This document shows, one piece after another, positions 1-9,459 of a DNA stretch of 64,000 bases. Where the stretch lies: NCBI GenBank assembly GCA_019694805.1, contig JAIBBG010000004.1, positions 62,001-126,000 of the forward strand, read 5' to 3'. The stretch comes from Flavobacteriales bacterium. GTDB lineage: Bacteria > Bacteroidota > Bacteroidia > Flavobacteriales_D > Sanyastnellaceae. The translations under genes were made by a program, and so were the position numbers. A model generated the notes under the pieces. It ran no database searches and was not told where the DNA came from. It saw nothing but the letters and a program-made list of their open reading frames with translations. Numbering within the stretch: position 1 is the first letter of the stretch; every line of letters begins with the position of its first letter.

Positions 1-857
1 GACTCCGACATCAAAGTCAGTTTCGATTGATGGTCACCGCTCACCGGGATACATGTTGGGTGAATTTGTGTGTAACAAGGATTACCGAAGGCGGCACCGC
101 GCTTATGGGCTCTCCAGGCAGCAGTCACATTGCTTCCCATGGCATTGGTAGAAAGGAAAAAGACATTTCCATATCCACCTGTACACAATACCACAGCATG
201 CGCAGAATGGCGTTCAATGGCACCTGTCACGAGATTTCGTGCGATGATACCCCTTGCCTTTCCATCGATGATGACCACATCCAACATTTCATGTCGGTTG
301 AGCATTTCCACATTTCCTTTACCAACTTGTCGTGAGAGTGCAGAATATGCGCCCAACAAAAGTTGTTGTCCTGTTTGACCTTTCGCGTAAAAAGTTCTGG
401 AAACCTGTGTACCTCCAAACGAGCGATTATCGAGCAATCCGCCGTAATCGCGCGCGAAAGGAACACCTTGCGCAACACATTGGTCGATGATGTTAGCGCT
501 CACTTCTGCAAGTCTGTAAACATTTGCCTCACGTGCGCGGTAGTCACCACCTTTGATGGTATCGTAGAAAAGACGGAAAGTTGAGTCCCCGTCGTTCATG
601 TAGTTTTTAGCTGCGTTGATACCGCCCTGAGCCGCAATACTGTGTGCGCGACGTGGCGAATCCTGAAAACAAAGTGCTTTGACTTTGTATCCCATTTCAG
701 CCAGAGATGCTGCCGCAGAGGCACCGGCAAGACCTGTTCCCACCACAATCACATCAATGCTGCGTTTGTTGGCAGGGTTTACGAGACGTGCTGTGTTTTT
801 GTATTTGGTCCACTTTTGATCCAGAGGACCATCAGGAATTTTTGCGTTGAGGTTCAT
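1..857 (-). CDS. sdhA: Succinate dehydrogenase / fumarate reductase flavoprotein subunit, partial
   Basis: This is the catalytic FAD subunit of complex II, which oxidises succinate to fumarate on the inner face of the cytoplasmic membrane. Only the N-terminal 285 residues lie in the window; the gene runs off the left edge. The start ATG at 857 gives a dinucleotide-binding GxGxxG at residues 40-45 (GTGLAG), the His of the RRAHS-AAQGG segment (about residue 72) that carries covalent FAD in this family, and a QIHPT motif near the cut end. It lies 30 bp downstream of sdhC on the same strand, the usual C-A-B order, so sdhB is expected beyond the edge. Identification of the family is secure. Whether it works mainly as dehydrogenase or fumarate reductase cannot be told from sequence. 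Confidence 0.95.
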   Translation of the reverse strand, partial: MNLNAKIPDGPLDQKWTKYKNTARLVNPANKRSIDVIVVGTGLAGASAAASLAEMGYKVKALCFQDSPRRAHSIAAQGGINAAKNYMNDGDSTFRLFYDTIKGGDYRAREANVYRLAEVSANIIDQCVAQGVPFARDYGGLLDNRSFGGTQVSRTFYAKGQTGQQLLLGAYSALSRQVGKGNVEMLNRHEMLDVVIIDGKARGIIARNLVTGAIERHSAHAVVLCTGGYGNVFFLSTNAMGSNVTAAWRAHKRGAAFGNPCYTQIHPTCIPVSGDHQSKLTLMSE

Positions 858-887
858 TCTTATATCGTTATGAGAATGGAAAATCTA

Positions 888-1580
888 TTATTGAATCCAG
901 CCTGTATAAAGTGCTACGGGCATTGCTGCGAAAATGCTAGGGATAATCACACTGAATGCATCACCCATGAATGCGATGGTCGACTTGTATTTGGTGTAAT
1001 TGAATCCAAGCGATTGGAAAGCACTGCGGAATCCATGCAACAAATGCCAGAATAAAGAGATACAACCTAAAACATACACTATCACTACCCACAGGTGTTT
1101 GAAGACGAATTTCATTTCTGAGAACAAATCTTCATAGCGATGACCGTCGAAGAAAATGTGTGAAGGTTCAACCGTAAGACCGGTAATGCGCGTCTTGAGC
1201 CAGAAATGATAAAGGTGAAGGATGAGAAACAACAAGATGAGGGTTCCCAAAAGTGCCATACTTCTGGAGTACCAAGTGCTGCTGGCGGATGCCTTTTCAT
1301 AAGCATATTTGACTGGTCTCGCACGACGATTCTGGAAATACAGCATCAATCCATCCACGATGTGGAGGATAAGCCCCAGAAATAACACAATCTCCATTGT
1401 GCGTATGATCAGGTTAGTGCCCATGAAATGAGCCCATTTATTGAAGGTCATTCCTCCGTCGTCAAAAAATATCATCGCATTGATGAGACAGTGAACAACC
1501 AGGAAAGTAATCAGAAAGATTCCGGTGAGAGCCATCCAGAATTTCTTCATCAGTGAACTGCCGAATAATCCTTTAGCCAT
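888..1580 (-). CDS. sdhC: Succinate dehydrogenase cytochrome b subunit, b558 family
   Basis: This 230-residue membrane protein anchors complex II and passes electrons from the SdhAB arm to quinone through heme b. It shows about five hydrophobic segments (near residues 13-33, 58-80, 105-125, 155-178 and 205-228) with His residues inside or beside several of them, as in the single-chain b558-type anchors of Bacteroidota and Bacillus, which replace the separate SdhC and SdhD of proteobacteria. The ATG at 1580 is followed by sdhA 30 bp downstream, so the two form an operon. An extended -7 promoter lies at 1606-1617. Length and topology are normal for the family. Confidence 0.93.
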   Translation of the reverse strand: MAKGLFGSSLMKKFWMALTGIFLITFLVVHCLINAMIFFDDGGMTFNKWAHFMGTNLIIRTMEIVLFLGLILHIVDGLMLYFQNRRARPVKYAYEKASASSTWYSRSMALLGTLILLFLILHLYHFWLKTRITGLTVEPSHIFFDGHRYEDLFSEMKFVFKHLWVVIVYVLGCISLFWHLLHGFRSAFQSLGFNYTKYKSTIAFMGDAFSVIIPSIFAAMPVALYTGWIQ

Positions 1581-1605
1581 AATTATTGAGAATGCTAAAA
1601 TTTGT

Positions 1606-1617
1606 GGCGCGAATGTA
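1606..1617 (-). promoter_or_regulatory. sdhCA promoter, extended -7 element
   Basis: On the minus strand this reads TACATTCGCGCC, one base from the Bacteroidota -7 consensus TAnnTTTG, followed by a GC-rich block. It lies 25 bp upstream of the sdhC start. No convincing TTG is seen at the -33 position. The same TAnnTTYGCGCC string precedes leuS, rpmH, tRNA-Leu and glyS. Confidence 0.5.
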
Positions 1618-1731
1618 TATCACAGCGCAGGTTTTCTGTCGATTGCTTTTCTAATTTAGGAGCAATCTTCATAACCATTCGGAAAACACTCTGTTAAGGC
1701 TAACGGTTCATAGAATTCGCTTATCCGGGGC

Positions 1732-1743
1732 TAAATTCGCGCC
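1732..1743 (+). promoter_or_regulatory. leuS promoter, extended -7 element
   Basis: TAAATTCGCGCC, a -7-like box with the GC-rich extension shared by four other promoters here. It ends 14 bp before the leuS ATG, so the 5' leader would be short. The -33 element is not clear. Confidence 0.5.
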
Positions 1744-1757
1744 AACATTTTGTATTT

Positions 1758-4724
1758 ATGGAGTATCAGTTTCGAGAAATAGAGCAAAAATGGCAGCGGG
1801 TTTGGCGGGAAAAGAAGACCTATCAGGTCAATGAAGATCCGGCCAAAAAAAAATACTACGCTTTGGATATGTTTCCATATCCCAGCGGCGCTGGCTTACA
1901 CGTTGGTCATCCGTTGGGTTACATCGCCAGCGATATCATTGCTCGGTATAAACGCCATCAGGGCTATAACGTATTGCACCCAATGGGCTACGACTCATTC
2001 GGACTACCGGCAGAACAATACGCCATTCAAACAGGTCAACATCCGGAGATTACCACGAATACGAATATTAATCGCTATCGCGAGCAACTCGACAAAATCG
2101 GTTTCGCCTATGATTGGGACCGCGAAGTCAGAACCAGTTCACCGGAATATTACCGATGGACTCAATGGATATTCGGCCTTATTTATGATTCTTGGTTCAA
2201 TCTCGATACTGGCAAAGCAGAAAAAATTTCCAGTCTCGTGGAAAAATTCGAAACCAATGGGAATTATAACGTGAATGCGGCAATAGATGACCAATGGTTC
2301 ACAGAACTTGATCTTTCAAAATTTCCATTTTTCAGCAAAGACTTTAGTGGGGCCTTCAGTGCTACGGATTGGAAAAGCATGACAGAGGAACAACAGCAGT
2401 TGCTCTTAATGCATTACCGATTGGCATATCTCGCGGATAGTTGGGTGAATTGGTGTCCTGCGTTAGGAACCGTACTTGCCAATGATGAAGTAAAGGACGG
2501 AAGAAGCGAACGTGGCGGACACCCGGTTGAACAAAAAAAGATGCGCCAATGGAGTATGCGGATTACTGCATATGCTCAAAGGTTGCTGGATGGACTTGAT
2601 ACCATCGACTGGCCAGAAAACATCAAAGAAGTTCAGCGCAATTGGATTGGCAGAAGCGAGGGAGCATCAGTTCGTTTCCGCGTAGATGGCCATGATGCGG
2701 ATATTGAAGTATTCACTACCAGACCAGACACCATTTTCGGAGTATCATTTATGACACTTGCTCCAGAACACGAATTGGTGCCGTTGATCACCACCGATGA
2801 ATACCGCGATGGAGTTGAAAAATACATGGCCTCAGCTCGGCTCAAAACTGAGCGAGATAGACAAAGTGATGCGAAAAACATCACCGGACAGTTCACCGGA
2901 GCACATGTGATACATCCTTTCACTGGCGAAAAAATTCCAGTATGGATAGGAGAATATGTATTGGCCGGATATGGAACCGGAGCAGTGATGGCGGTGCCGG
3001 CAGGCGATCAGCGCGATTGGGATTTTGCCCGAAAATTCGGATTATCTATCCCGCAAATTTTTGCGGACACTGATATCAGTGAAAAAGCAGAGTCTTCTAA
3101 AGATGCCCGTTTATGTAATTCACAAATGCTTGATGGTCTTTCATACCAAGAGGCAATGCCTAAAATTATCTCAGAGATTGAAAAACTTGGTATAGGTACA
3201 GGTAAGATCAATTACCGCATGCGCGATGCTGTATTTAGTCGCCAACGCTATTGGGGAGAACCATTTCCGGTATATTACAAAAATGAAATACCTTATCTCT
3301 GTGACGACGATGACTTGCCTGTAGTATTGCCTGAGGTAGACAAGTATCTTCCGACAGAAGATGGAGAGCCTCCATTAGCTAGAGCAAAAGATTGGTTCTA
3401 TGAATTCGAAACACAGCACTACCGCATGGAATACAACACCATGCCTGGCTGGGCAGGATCATCGTGGTATTTCCTGAGATACATGGATCCCCACAATGAA
3501 AAAGTATTTGCTGATCGCAATAAGGTGGATTACTGGAATCAGGTGGACTTGTATATGGGCGGAGCTGAACACGCAACCGGACACCTCCTGTACTCACGTT
3601 TTTGGACCAAAGTTTTGTTTGATCATGGATACATTGGATTCGATGAGCCATTCAAGAAAATGATCAATCAGGGGATGATATTGGGAAGAAGCAATACGAC
3701 ATACCGCTATTGCAACGGCTTTGCTGCAAAGGATCAACCGATTAATTGGGAACAAACGAACATCCTTCTAACAAAAGAGATAAGTGAAAGATTCTTTCAA
3801 TTAGGTCATGCCCCAACTCCTGAGGAATTCGATCAAATACTCGCACAACAACTTGGTGAATCCAAGGCCAAAGATATTAGGAAGGGAATAATGGGAGTGG
3901 ATAAGCGATACGTTGATATTTCATTAGTTGACAATGATGAATTAGATATTAAAGCATTCAAATCATCCCTATTTGGCAACGAAGATGACATCTTTATTTT
4001 GAATGAAAATAACAAGTATATATGCGGATATGAAGTAGAAAAAATGTCCAAGTCCAAATTCAACGTTCAAACACCAGATGAACTTGTAGAAAAATTCGGA
4101 GCCGATACACTTCGACTTTATGAAATGTTCTTGGGTCCTGTTGAACAAAGCAAACCATGGGACACCAAAGGAATCAACGGGGTTCACAATTTTCTCCGCA
4201 AATTCTGGAGGCTGGCGCATGACCGCGATAACCATTTCGCTGTTCAAGACATAGAACCCACTCCAGCAGAGTTGCGTGTGTTGCATACTGCCATTAAAAA
4301 AGTAACTGAAGATCTCAACCGTTATAGCTGGAATACTGTTGTCAGCACCATGATGATTTGTGTGAATGAATTGACAGAATTGAAATCATCCAATAAAAAA
4401 ATCCTGTCGGACCTTGTGGTTTTGCTTTCGCCATATGCACCGCACTTCGCGGAAGAGTTATGGGAAAAACTTGGACACACATCTTCCGTTGTTGATGCTT
4501 TATGGCCAGCATTCGATGAAAAACACCTGGTAGTGGACTCGTTTGACTATCCTGTTTCATTCAATGGCAAGACAAGATTCAATATCGAGCTCGGCATATC
4601 ACTATCTCAAGACGAAGTAACCCAAGCTGTTCTCAATCACGAATTGACTGCAAAATATTTGGAAGGCAAACAACCGAAAAAAGTCATTGTGGTTCCGAAG
4701 AGAATAGTGAACGTAGTGGTTTAG
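1758..4724 (+). CDS. leuS: Leucyl-tRNA synthetase
   Basis: This class I synthetase charges tRNA-Leu with leucine and edits mischarged tRNA. The HIGH-type signature is HVGH at residues 48-51 and the KMSKS loop is at about 762-766. The CP1 editing domain, with its conserved TTRPDT and YGTGA-type motifs, occupies roughly residues 300-480. At 988 residues it is longer than the roughly 860 of E. coli. The extra length lies in two places: an insertion near residues 150-210 (a lysine- and asparagine-rich stretch ahead of the WFTELDLSKFPFF segment) and an enlarged leucine-specific region of about 120 residues just before KMSKS. Both look like lineage-typical Bacteroidota insertions. It stands alone, with its promoter box at 1732-1743. 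Confidence 0.98.
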   Translation: MEYQFREIEQKWQRVWREKKTYQVNEDPAKKKYYALDMFPYPSGAGLHVGHPLGYIASDIIARYKRHQGYNVLHPMGYDSFGLPAEQYAIQTGQHPEITTNTNINRYREQLDKIGFAYDWDREVRTSSPEYYRWTQWIFGLIYDSWFNLDTGKAEKISSLVEKFETNGNYNVNAAIDDQWFTELDLSKFPFFSKDFSGAFSATDWKSMTEEQQQLLLMHYRLAYLADSWVNWCPALGTVLANDEVKDGRSERGGHPVEQKKMRQWSMRITAYAQRLLDGLDTIDWPENIKEVQRNWIGRSEGASVRFRVDGHDADIEVFTTRPDTIFGVSFMTLAPEHELVPLITTDEYRDGVEKYMASARLKTERDRQSDAKNITGQFTGAHVIHPFTGEKIPVWIGEYVLAGYGTGAVMAVPAGDQRDWDFARKFGLSIPQIFADTDISEKAESSKDARLCNSQMLDGLSYQEAMPKIISEIEKLGIGTGKINYRMRDAVFSRQRYWGEPFPVYYKNEIPYLCDDDDLPVVLPEVDKYLPTEDGEPPLARAKDWFYEFETQHYRMEYNTMPGWAGSSWYFLRYMDPHNEKVFADRNKVDYWNQVDLYMGGAEHATGHLLYSRFWTKVLFDHGYIGFDEPFKKMINQGMILGRSNTTYRYCNGFAAKDQPINWEQTNILLTKEISERFFQLGHAPTPEEFDQILAQQLGESKAKDIRKGIMGVDKRYVDISLVDNDELDIKAFKSSLFGNEDDIFILNENNKYICGYEVEKMSKSKFNVQTPDELVEKFGADTLRLYEMFLGPVEQSKPWDTKGINGVHNFLRKFWRLAHDRDNHFAVQDIEPTPAELRVLHTAIKKVTEDLNRYSWNTVVSTMMICVNELTELKSSNKKILSDLVVLLSPYAPHFAEELWEKLGHTSSVVDALWPAFDEKHLVVDSFDYPVSFNGKTRFNIELGISLSQDEVTQAVLNHELTAKYLEGKQPKKVIVVPKRIVNVVV

Positions 4725-4796
4725 TAGGGTTATCATTGTTGATCTTGTAGTTCATTCGCTTGGCTGGATGCGGGTTGGGACTTATCCATTTAACCA

Positions 4797-5627
4797 ATGA
4801 AGCCTTTACATATTTGTCATGGTCTTTGTTTATTGTTTTGGGCAGTGACAATAAAATCACAAGACGTTGGGCCAAAAATTTTCGTCGGCTTGGGTTATAG
4901 CATCGGAGCAACGAGAATTATTGAATCAACCGGCTCATCAAGTTCGAGCAGCACAAAATCCCTACCGACCAAAAGCCAATCAATTCTGGCAGAATGGTTC
5001 AACAATACAGAGCTCGTTTCGCTTGGAATAAAAATAACCAGATGTGATGTTGGAGTAAAGTATTCAATTCATGCCATTACATTTGAAGATTACGATGGTT
5101 ATAGCGGATATTATAGCATAAGAAAGAATGGCTATCAAGGAAGCTATGCAGACCAGTCGTCACGATTGGGAATTTCCGGCACAATAAAAATTGGTCTTTT
5201 TCGGAAAGAAATCGATCCTTTGTTGAAACTATACACCGGTTTGTCTTTCGGAACAGAACATGTTTATAAGAGGACCATTGAACGCAATTATTTCTACAAC
5301 TATTCCAGCGGGTCGGGAATATCTGCGGGTCCGGCACCAGATTATGACCCATACTCATACAGTTATTTCAACAAAAAAGATGAAACAACTTTTACAGAAA
5401 AGTACCAAAGGTCCATTCCAAAAAATGAAACATACCTTGAACTCTTCATTGCTCCAAGGCTTCAATTGAGTACAAGATTTCGAATTGCCCTTGAGATTTC
5501 CAGAAAATATTACTTCCGTTCTGTTTTAAGCGATATACCAAGTGAGTTCCTTACCAAACACAATTATCTTTCATTACTTGTAAGCTATCAAATTTCAGAA
5601 CCTGTTAGAACAAAAGTTCCTGAATGA
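4797..5627 (+). CDS. Exported protein of unknown function, probable outer membrane beta-barrel
   Basis: I do not recognise a named family. The 276-residue product begins with a signal peptide (hydrophobic residues 5-20, likely cleavage after the SQ near residue 22). The rest is rich in alternating polar and aromatic residues, with many Tyr, Ser and Gly, short predicted strands (IFVGLGYSIG, LKLYTGLSFG, LFIAPRLQLSTRFRIALEIS) and a final strand near LSLLVSYQIS. This resembles the small outer membrane barrels common in Bacteroidota. A low-complexity serine run (residues 45-55) probably forms an extracellular loop. It follows leuS by 72 bp on the same strand and faces the convergent cytochrome-like lipoprotein gene. 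Function is unknown. Confidence 0.65.
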   Translation: MKPLHICHGLCLLFWAVTIKSQDVGPKIFVGLGYSIGATRIIESTGSSSSSSTKSLPTKSQSILAEWFNNTELVSLGIKITRCDVGVKYSIHAITFEDYDGYSGYYSIRKNGYQGSYADQSSRLGISGTIKIGLFRKEIDPLLKLYTGLSFGTEHVYKRTIERNYFYNYSSGSGISAGPAPDYDPYSYSYFNKKDETTFTEKYQRSIPKNETYLELFIAPRLQLSTRFRIALEISRKYYFRSVLSDIPSEFLTKHNYLSLLVSYQISEPVRTKVPE

Positions 5628-5643
5628 CAACATAAAGACAAAC

Positions 5644-6111
5644 TCATTCTATAGTAATCACATCTTCTGTTTTTCCATGACAACTGCTACAACCTCCTGA
5701 GTGAAATGCCTGATGCATATCCTCATATTCACCGGTTGCTAAATCGACCACCACTGGAAAACAGGTTCCATTGAAGTTGACAATTTTTTCCGTGTAAAAA
5801 TTCCCGAGCGCATCTACATCAAGTGTGTAATAAAGTGTGCCACTTCGGTTTTGTTGACTCCACAACTCAATTTTAGCATCAGTCTTTGGGCCAGACTTAT
5901 CCGGCAGATAAACTGATCCTGCAATATTCCACCAACCTCCTTCTCGAACCGCTTCACTGCCATTATCATGGTGGCAGTTCATGCAATCTTCGCCAAAGTG
6001 ATGACTTTCGGAACTGCCAGCAGTGCTTTCATTGCCATTGCGCTGCAACTCGTCATAATGAGAGCATTGAAACATCATGAGCGGAATGAACAACCACAAG
6101 TACTTTTTCAT
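5644..6111 (-). CDS. Lipoprotein with two CxxCH heme-binding motifs
   Basis: The 155-residue product starts at ATG 6111 (an upstream GTG at 6117 is less likely). A short signal peptide ends in a lipobox-like segment, LMMFQC, so the mature protein should be lipid-anchored at Cys16. Two c-type heme motifs are visible: CMNCH at about residues 43-47 and CSSCH near the C-terminus. Both are followed or preceded by His residues (SHHFGED before the first, HQAFHSGG before the second) that could serve as axial ligands. Between them is a beta-rich stretch with a carboxypeptidase-regulatory-like feel (GSVYLPD ... LDALGNFYT). A diheme periplasmic or surface electron carrier is the likely role. The redox partner is not in the window. 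Confidence 0.7.
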   Translation of the reverse strand: MKKYLWLFIPLMMFQCSHYDELQRNGNESTAGSSESHHFGEDCMNCHHDNGSEAVREGGWWNIAGSVYLPDKSGPKTDAKIELWSQQNRSGTLYYTLDVDALGNFYTEKIVNFNGTCFPVVVDLATGEYEDMHQAFHSGGCSSCHGKTEDVITIE

Positions 6112-6172
6112 AAGCACAAATTACAACCACATCAAAATAAACACCTCTACATGACGAGGTAATCTTTATCAC

Positions 6173-6511
6173 CTATCCAAAATAAAATACCATCCCTGTG
6201 AACAAGAGACCGATACCTATGGTAGTCAAACCATACAATGCTACGGCCGTATCACAACCATTTTTTGACAAGATATAAGCCACCAAAAATGCTAGTACCA
6301 GAACGACTGATCCAATTCCGGCCAACACCAAGCCTTGCGAACGTTTCCTTTTCATGCGCATGGCCCTGACTGTTTTCACCACCTCATCCGCCACTTCTTG
6401 GGGAATTTCTCGTTTTATGAGTCGTGACATGATTTCGTCGGTGGTGTGACCACCCGCATAGAGTTGCCAGACTTCATGTGCAAGACCGTCCGGAATGTGG
6501 TGTTGATTCAT
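6173..6511 (-). CDS. Small membrane protein with two transmembrane segments
   Basis: The ATG at 6511 (MNQHHIPDG) gives a 112-residue protein, preferred over a longer upstream extension because the extra 14 residues look like non-coding sequence. The N-terminal 50 residues are soluble and predicted helical, with a repeated EVxxLYxxGxTxxEI type motif reminiscent of short helix-turn regions. Then follow a basic stretch (RMKRKRS) and two hydrophobic segments, about residues 58-77 and 86-108, joined by a short loop. The basic stretch suggests that the N-terminal part is cytoplasmic. I know no function for it. It is divergent from the kinase gene that begins about 100 bp away. Confidence 0.6.
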   Translation of the reverse strand: MNQHHIPDGLAHEVWQLYAGGHTTDEIMSRLIKREIPQEVADEVVKTVRAMRMKRKRSQGLVLAGIGSVVLVLAFLVAYILSKNGCDTAVALYGLTTIGIGLLFTGMVFYFG

Positions 6512-6613
6512 ATAATCAGTCGTTTGGGTTTTTACGAAGAAAACAAAAAGCACACTGATACAGGCTGATTTAAGTCAGCGATCTGGGTTCAGATATCTAT
6601 ATCAAAATGAATC

Positions 6614-8122
6614 TTGGCAAACTACCCATGTTGGTCGCATTTTTGTGCACTACGATCCAATTTCATTTCCAACGTGTTTAAAGCGTCACTCCGAAAAAAA
6701 ATCTACCTTTCCATGCTTGCCATGATAGCACTGTCTTTCATGGCCATGTTTGTAGTGACCATCGCTGATCATTACGAGCAGAATGATGCCGCGAATGAGC
6801 AGCGATTTGTGGAGATGGAAAAATCGATCAAAGCCTCCATGGATTACTTTCTGATGCAGCATGGAGGGCATATCAGCGGAGACTCTTTGGTTCAAACGTT
6901 TTCAGACAAGGTGTGTGAACTCAGTGATGTCCACGATGTATTCATTGCACTTTTTGACTTAAGAGGAAGGTACTTACTATCTTCCAATTTCACACAGATG
7001 GATTCATTGGCCATTCCTGAGCAAGTGAACTATTCCATACTTAAGCAACTCTCCACTGGAAATACCAGAGCCGTATTTGATAAGGATTTCAAATCTGATC
7101 AATACACTCTGGCCTATTGGTATTTCTATGATGAAAACAAAAAGCCCATTCTGATCACCAACGTTGTTTACGAAAAATCATATGACAAAATCAGTGCGTT
7201 GCGGAAATTCCTTCGTGAAATTAGTCAGGTTTACATCATTGTATTTCTCATCGCGGCATTCGTAGCATTCTTGCTTTCAAGGTCCATTACACGATCGCTC
7301 CAAACGATCACCAAACGGATACGGAACGTACAACTGGGCAAACACAACGAGCCGATAGAATGGCGTGGCAGAGATGAGATAGGAGCTTTGGTATTAGAAT
7401 ACAATCGCATGCTTGCTGAATTGGAAGCAAGTGCTTCAGCATTAGCACAAAGTGAGCGCGAAAGTGCATGGCGTGAGATGGCGCAGCAAGTTGCGCATGA
7501 AATCAAAAACCCACTCACTCCAATGAAGTTGCGTATGCAGCAACTTCTTAAATCATGGGAAAATAAAGATGAAAACTTTGATACCCGTATCAAGAAGTTC
7601 AGCGATAGTATGATTGAACAAATTGATACCTTAACACGCATTGCGAATGAATTCTCTCATTTTGCCAAAATGCCCAAACCCGAACTTCAGGACATTAATC
7701 TGGTAAAACTCACCAACAGTGTAGTTGAATTGTATCGTGAAAAAGAAGGTGTTGACGTCCAGTTCAGATGTGTGATGGTGCAAAACGAAATCGTACGATT
7801 GGATAAAGACCAAACAGTGCGGGTGTTGAATAATTTGATTACAAACGCCATTCAGGCAATACCCTCCGACCGAAGAGGATCCATAGATGTATTACTTCGC
7901 AGTGTAAAAGAAGGGATCATGATTCGAGTTTCAGACAATGGTTGTGGAATTGATGAGTCTCAAAAACAGAAAATTTTTGTGCCCAGTTTTACTACGAAAA
8001 GCACTGGAACAGGTCTCGGTTTAGCCATGGTCAAAAACATCGTCATACAAAGTGGAGGTCGCGTATTTTTCTGGAGTAAAAAAGATCATGGCGCTTCATT
8101 TTACATCGTATTTCCCCAATAA
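6614..8122 (+). CDS. NtrY-like membrane sensor histidine kinase
   Basis: The product has two transmembrane helices, at about residues 33-53 and 205-227, flanking a 150-residue periplasmic sensor domain. These are followed by a HAMP linker (about 228-280), a HisKA domain with the phosphoacceptor His near 295 in VAHEIKNPLTPMKL, and a HATPase domain with N (NNLITNAIQA), G1 (DNGCGI) and G2 (GTGLGLAM) boxes. The HEIKNPLTPMK sequence is typical of the NtrY branch. The start is uncertain: the listed TTG (6614) gives an odd leader, and GTG 6674 or ATG 6713 are plausible, GTG 6674 giving a natural RKK-then-TM start. No response regulator is adjacent. The DUF4910 gene begins 5 bp downstream, so the two are probably co-transcribed. 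Confidence 0.88.
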   Translation: MANYPCWSHFCALRSNFISNVFKASLRKKIYLSMLAMIALSFMAMFVVTIADHYEQNDAANEQRFVEMEKSIKASMDYFLMQHGGHISGDSLVQTFSDKVCELSDVHDVFIALFDLRGRYLLSSNFTQMDSLAIPEQVNYSILKQLSTGNTRAVFDKDFKSDQYTLAYWYFYDENKKPILITNVVYEKSYDKISALRKFLREISQVYIIVFLIAAFVAFLLSRSITRSLQTITKRIRNVQLGKHNEPIEWRGRDEIGALVLEYNRMLAELEASASALAQSERESAWREMAQQVAHEIKNPLTPMKLRMQQLLKSWENKDENFDTRIKKFSDSMIEQIDTLTRIANEFSHFAKMPKPELQDINLVKLTNSVVELYREKEGVDVQFRCVMVQNEIVRLDKDQTVRVLNNLITNAIQAIPSDRRGSIDVLLRSVKEGIMIRVSDNGCGIDESQKQKIFVPSFTTKSTGTGLGLAMVKNIVIQSGGRVFFWSKKDHGASFYIVFPQ

Positions 8123-8127
8123 AATTT

Positions 8128-9396
8128 ATGAAAGAAGAACTCGAAAAATACTTTGATCGACTTTGGCCAATATGCAGAAGCATCACAGGCAATGGACTTC
8201 GCGAATCCCTGAAAATTTTGGAGGAAATCATTCCATTACAATGGTCAGAAGTTCCAACAGGTAAGAGTGTTTTCGATTGGACAATTCCCAAAGAATGGAA
8301 TATTCGCGAAGCTTGGATCATCACTCCTGATGGTAGAAAAATTGCAGACTTTTCGATCAACAATCTTCATGTCGTTAATTATTCCGTTCCCATTCAAGGT
8401 GAATTTACTTGGGAAGAACTCAACAAACACATCCATACCATTCCCGAAATACCCAATGCCATTCCCTATATCACCAGTTATTATCGCGAAAATTGGGGCT
8501 TTTGTCTTGCCCATCAAGAATGGATATCCTTGCCAAAAGAAGGCAAATACAAAGTTTTGATAGATAGCACACTCGAAGAAGGAAACCTCACATATGCGCA
8601 ATGCGTGTTGAAAGGAAACACAGATCGTGAGATATTCTTCAGCACCTATTTGTGTCATCCGAGTATGGCTAACAACGAACTCAGTGGTCCGCTCGCTACC
8701 GCATTTTTATACCGGATGATCGCGTCCATACCGAACCGCAAATACACCTATCGATTTTTGTTTGCACCGGAAACCGTTGGAGTCATTGCATTCCTGGCAG
8801 AATATGGTGAATACCTCAAGCACCATATTGATGCTGGATATGTGTTGACTTGTTGCGGTGATCCTGGTGCTTTTACCTATAAAAGATCCAAACACCGAAA
8901 CAGCAAAGCAGATATCGTAGCTGAGCATGTGCTCCGACATTCTCAAAAGAAACATTCTGTCATCGAGTTTGCGGTTGGTGGAAGCGATGAGCGTCAATAT
9001 TGTTCACCGGGTTTCAATATGCCAGTCGGCTCCTTGATGAGAACAATGTATCAGCGATACCAAGAATATCACACATCGCTGGACAATAAAGACTTTATTT
9101 CATTCGCTGCATTGGAAGAAACGGTGATGATGTATTTCAATATGGTTCGAGTATTTGAAATGAATGATCAATACGTAAATGTGATTTCACATGGTGAACC
9201 GCAACTTGGTAAACGAGGACTCTATCCTTCCAGTATCAATCCAGTATTCAATCGGGAAGAAACACACAGGCTTCTGCATTTCCTCAGTTTTGCAGATGGA
9301 GAAAAAGACCTCGTAGAAATTGCAGAATGGAGAAATGAAAGCGCTCTACTTTACGAAAACATCATTCAAGATTGTAGAAAAGCCGGACTGATCTGA
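8128..9396 (+). CDS. DUF4910 aminopeptidase-like domain protein
   Basis: The 422-residue protein resembles the DUF2172/DUF4910 family: an N-terminal helical segment (DRLWPICRSITGNGLRESL), an M28-aminopeptidase-like core with the LCHPSMANNELSGP and FAPETVGVIAFL motifs and GGSDERQYCSPG, and a C-terminal winged-helix-like tail (about 350-422). Members are repeatedly found inside polysaccharide and flagellar-glycan gene clusters, and some are annotated as polysaccharide biosynthesis proteins, but their substrate is not established as far as I know. The core keeps His and acidic residues expected for zinc binding. It follows the sensor kinase by 5 bp and precedes a putative polysaccharide transferase, which supports a surface glycan role. 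Confidence 0.82.
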   Translation: MKEELEKYFDRLWPICRSITGNGLRESLKILEEIIPLQWSEVPTGKSVFDWTIPKEWNIREAWIITPDGRKIADFSINNLHVVNYSVPIQGEFTWEELNKHIHTIPEIPNAIPYITSYYRENWGFCLAHQEWISLPKEGKYKVLIDSTLEEGNLTYAQCVLKGNTDREIFFSTYLCHPSMANNELSGPLATAFLYRMIASIPNRKYTYRFLFAPETVGVIAFLAEYGEYLKHHIDAGYVLTCCGDPGAFTYKRSKHRNSKADIVAEHVLRHSQKKHSVIEFAVGGSDERQYCSPGFNMPVGSLMRTMYQRYQEYHTSLDNKDFISFAALEETVMMYFNMVRVFEMNDQYVNVISHGEPQLGKRGLYPSSINPVFNREETHRLLHFLSFADGEKDLVEIAEWRNESALLYENIIQDCRKAGLI

Positions 9397-9406
9397 TCTC
9401 AGTTAA

Positions 9407-9430
9407 ATACTCATTAAATGAGTATCTTTG
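9407..9430 (+). promoter_or_regulatory. Palindromic promoter/operator upstream of the 9460 gene
   Basis: Positions 9407-9425 form a perfect inverted repeat of two 9-base arms (ATACTCATT and AATGAGTAT) around one central A. The right arm runs into TATCTTTG at 9423-9430, which matches the Bacteroidota -7 consensus TAnnTTTG exactly. The ATG lies 29 bp downstream at 9460. A protein bound to the palindrome would cover the -7 box and its upstream spacer, so repression is the simplest reading. There is no T-run after it, which argues against a terminator for the gene upstream. Confidence 0.6.
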
Positions 9431-9459
9431 CTCACCCGAAGATTTGAAACCGACCCTGT

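Noticed and set aside
1112-1324. Many short frames opposite or inside large genes (for example opposite sdhC)
   Set aside because: They are shadows of strongly supported genes in other frames, without promoters or recognisable domains.
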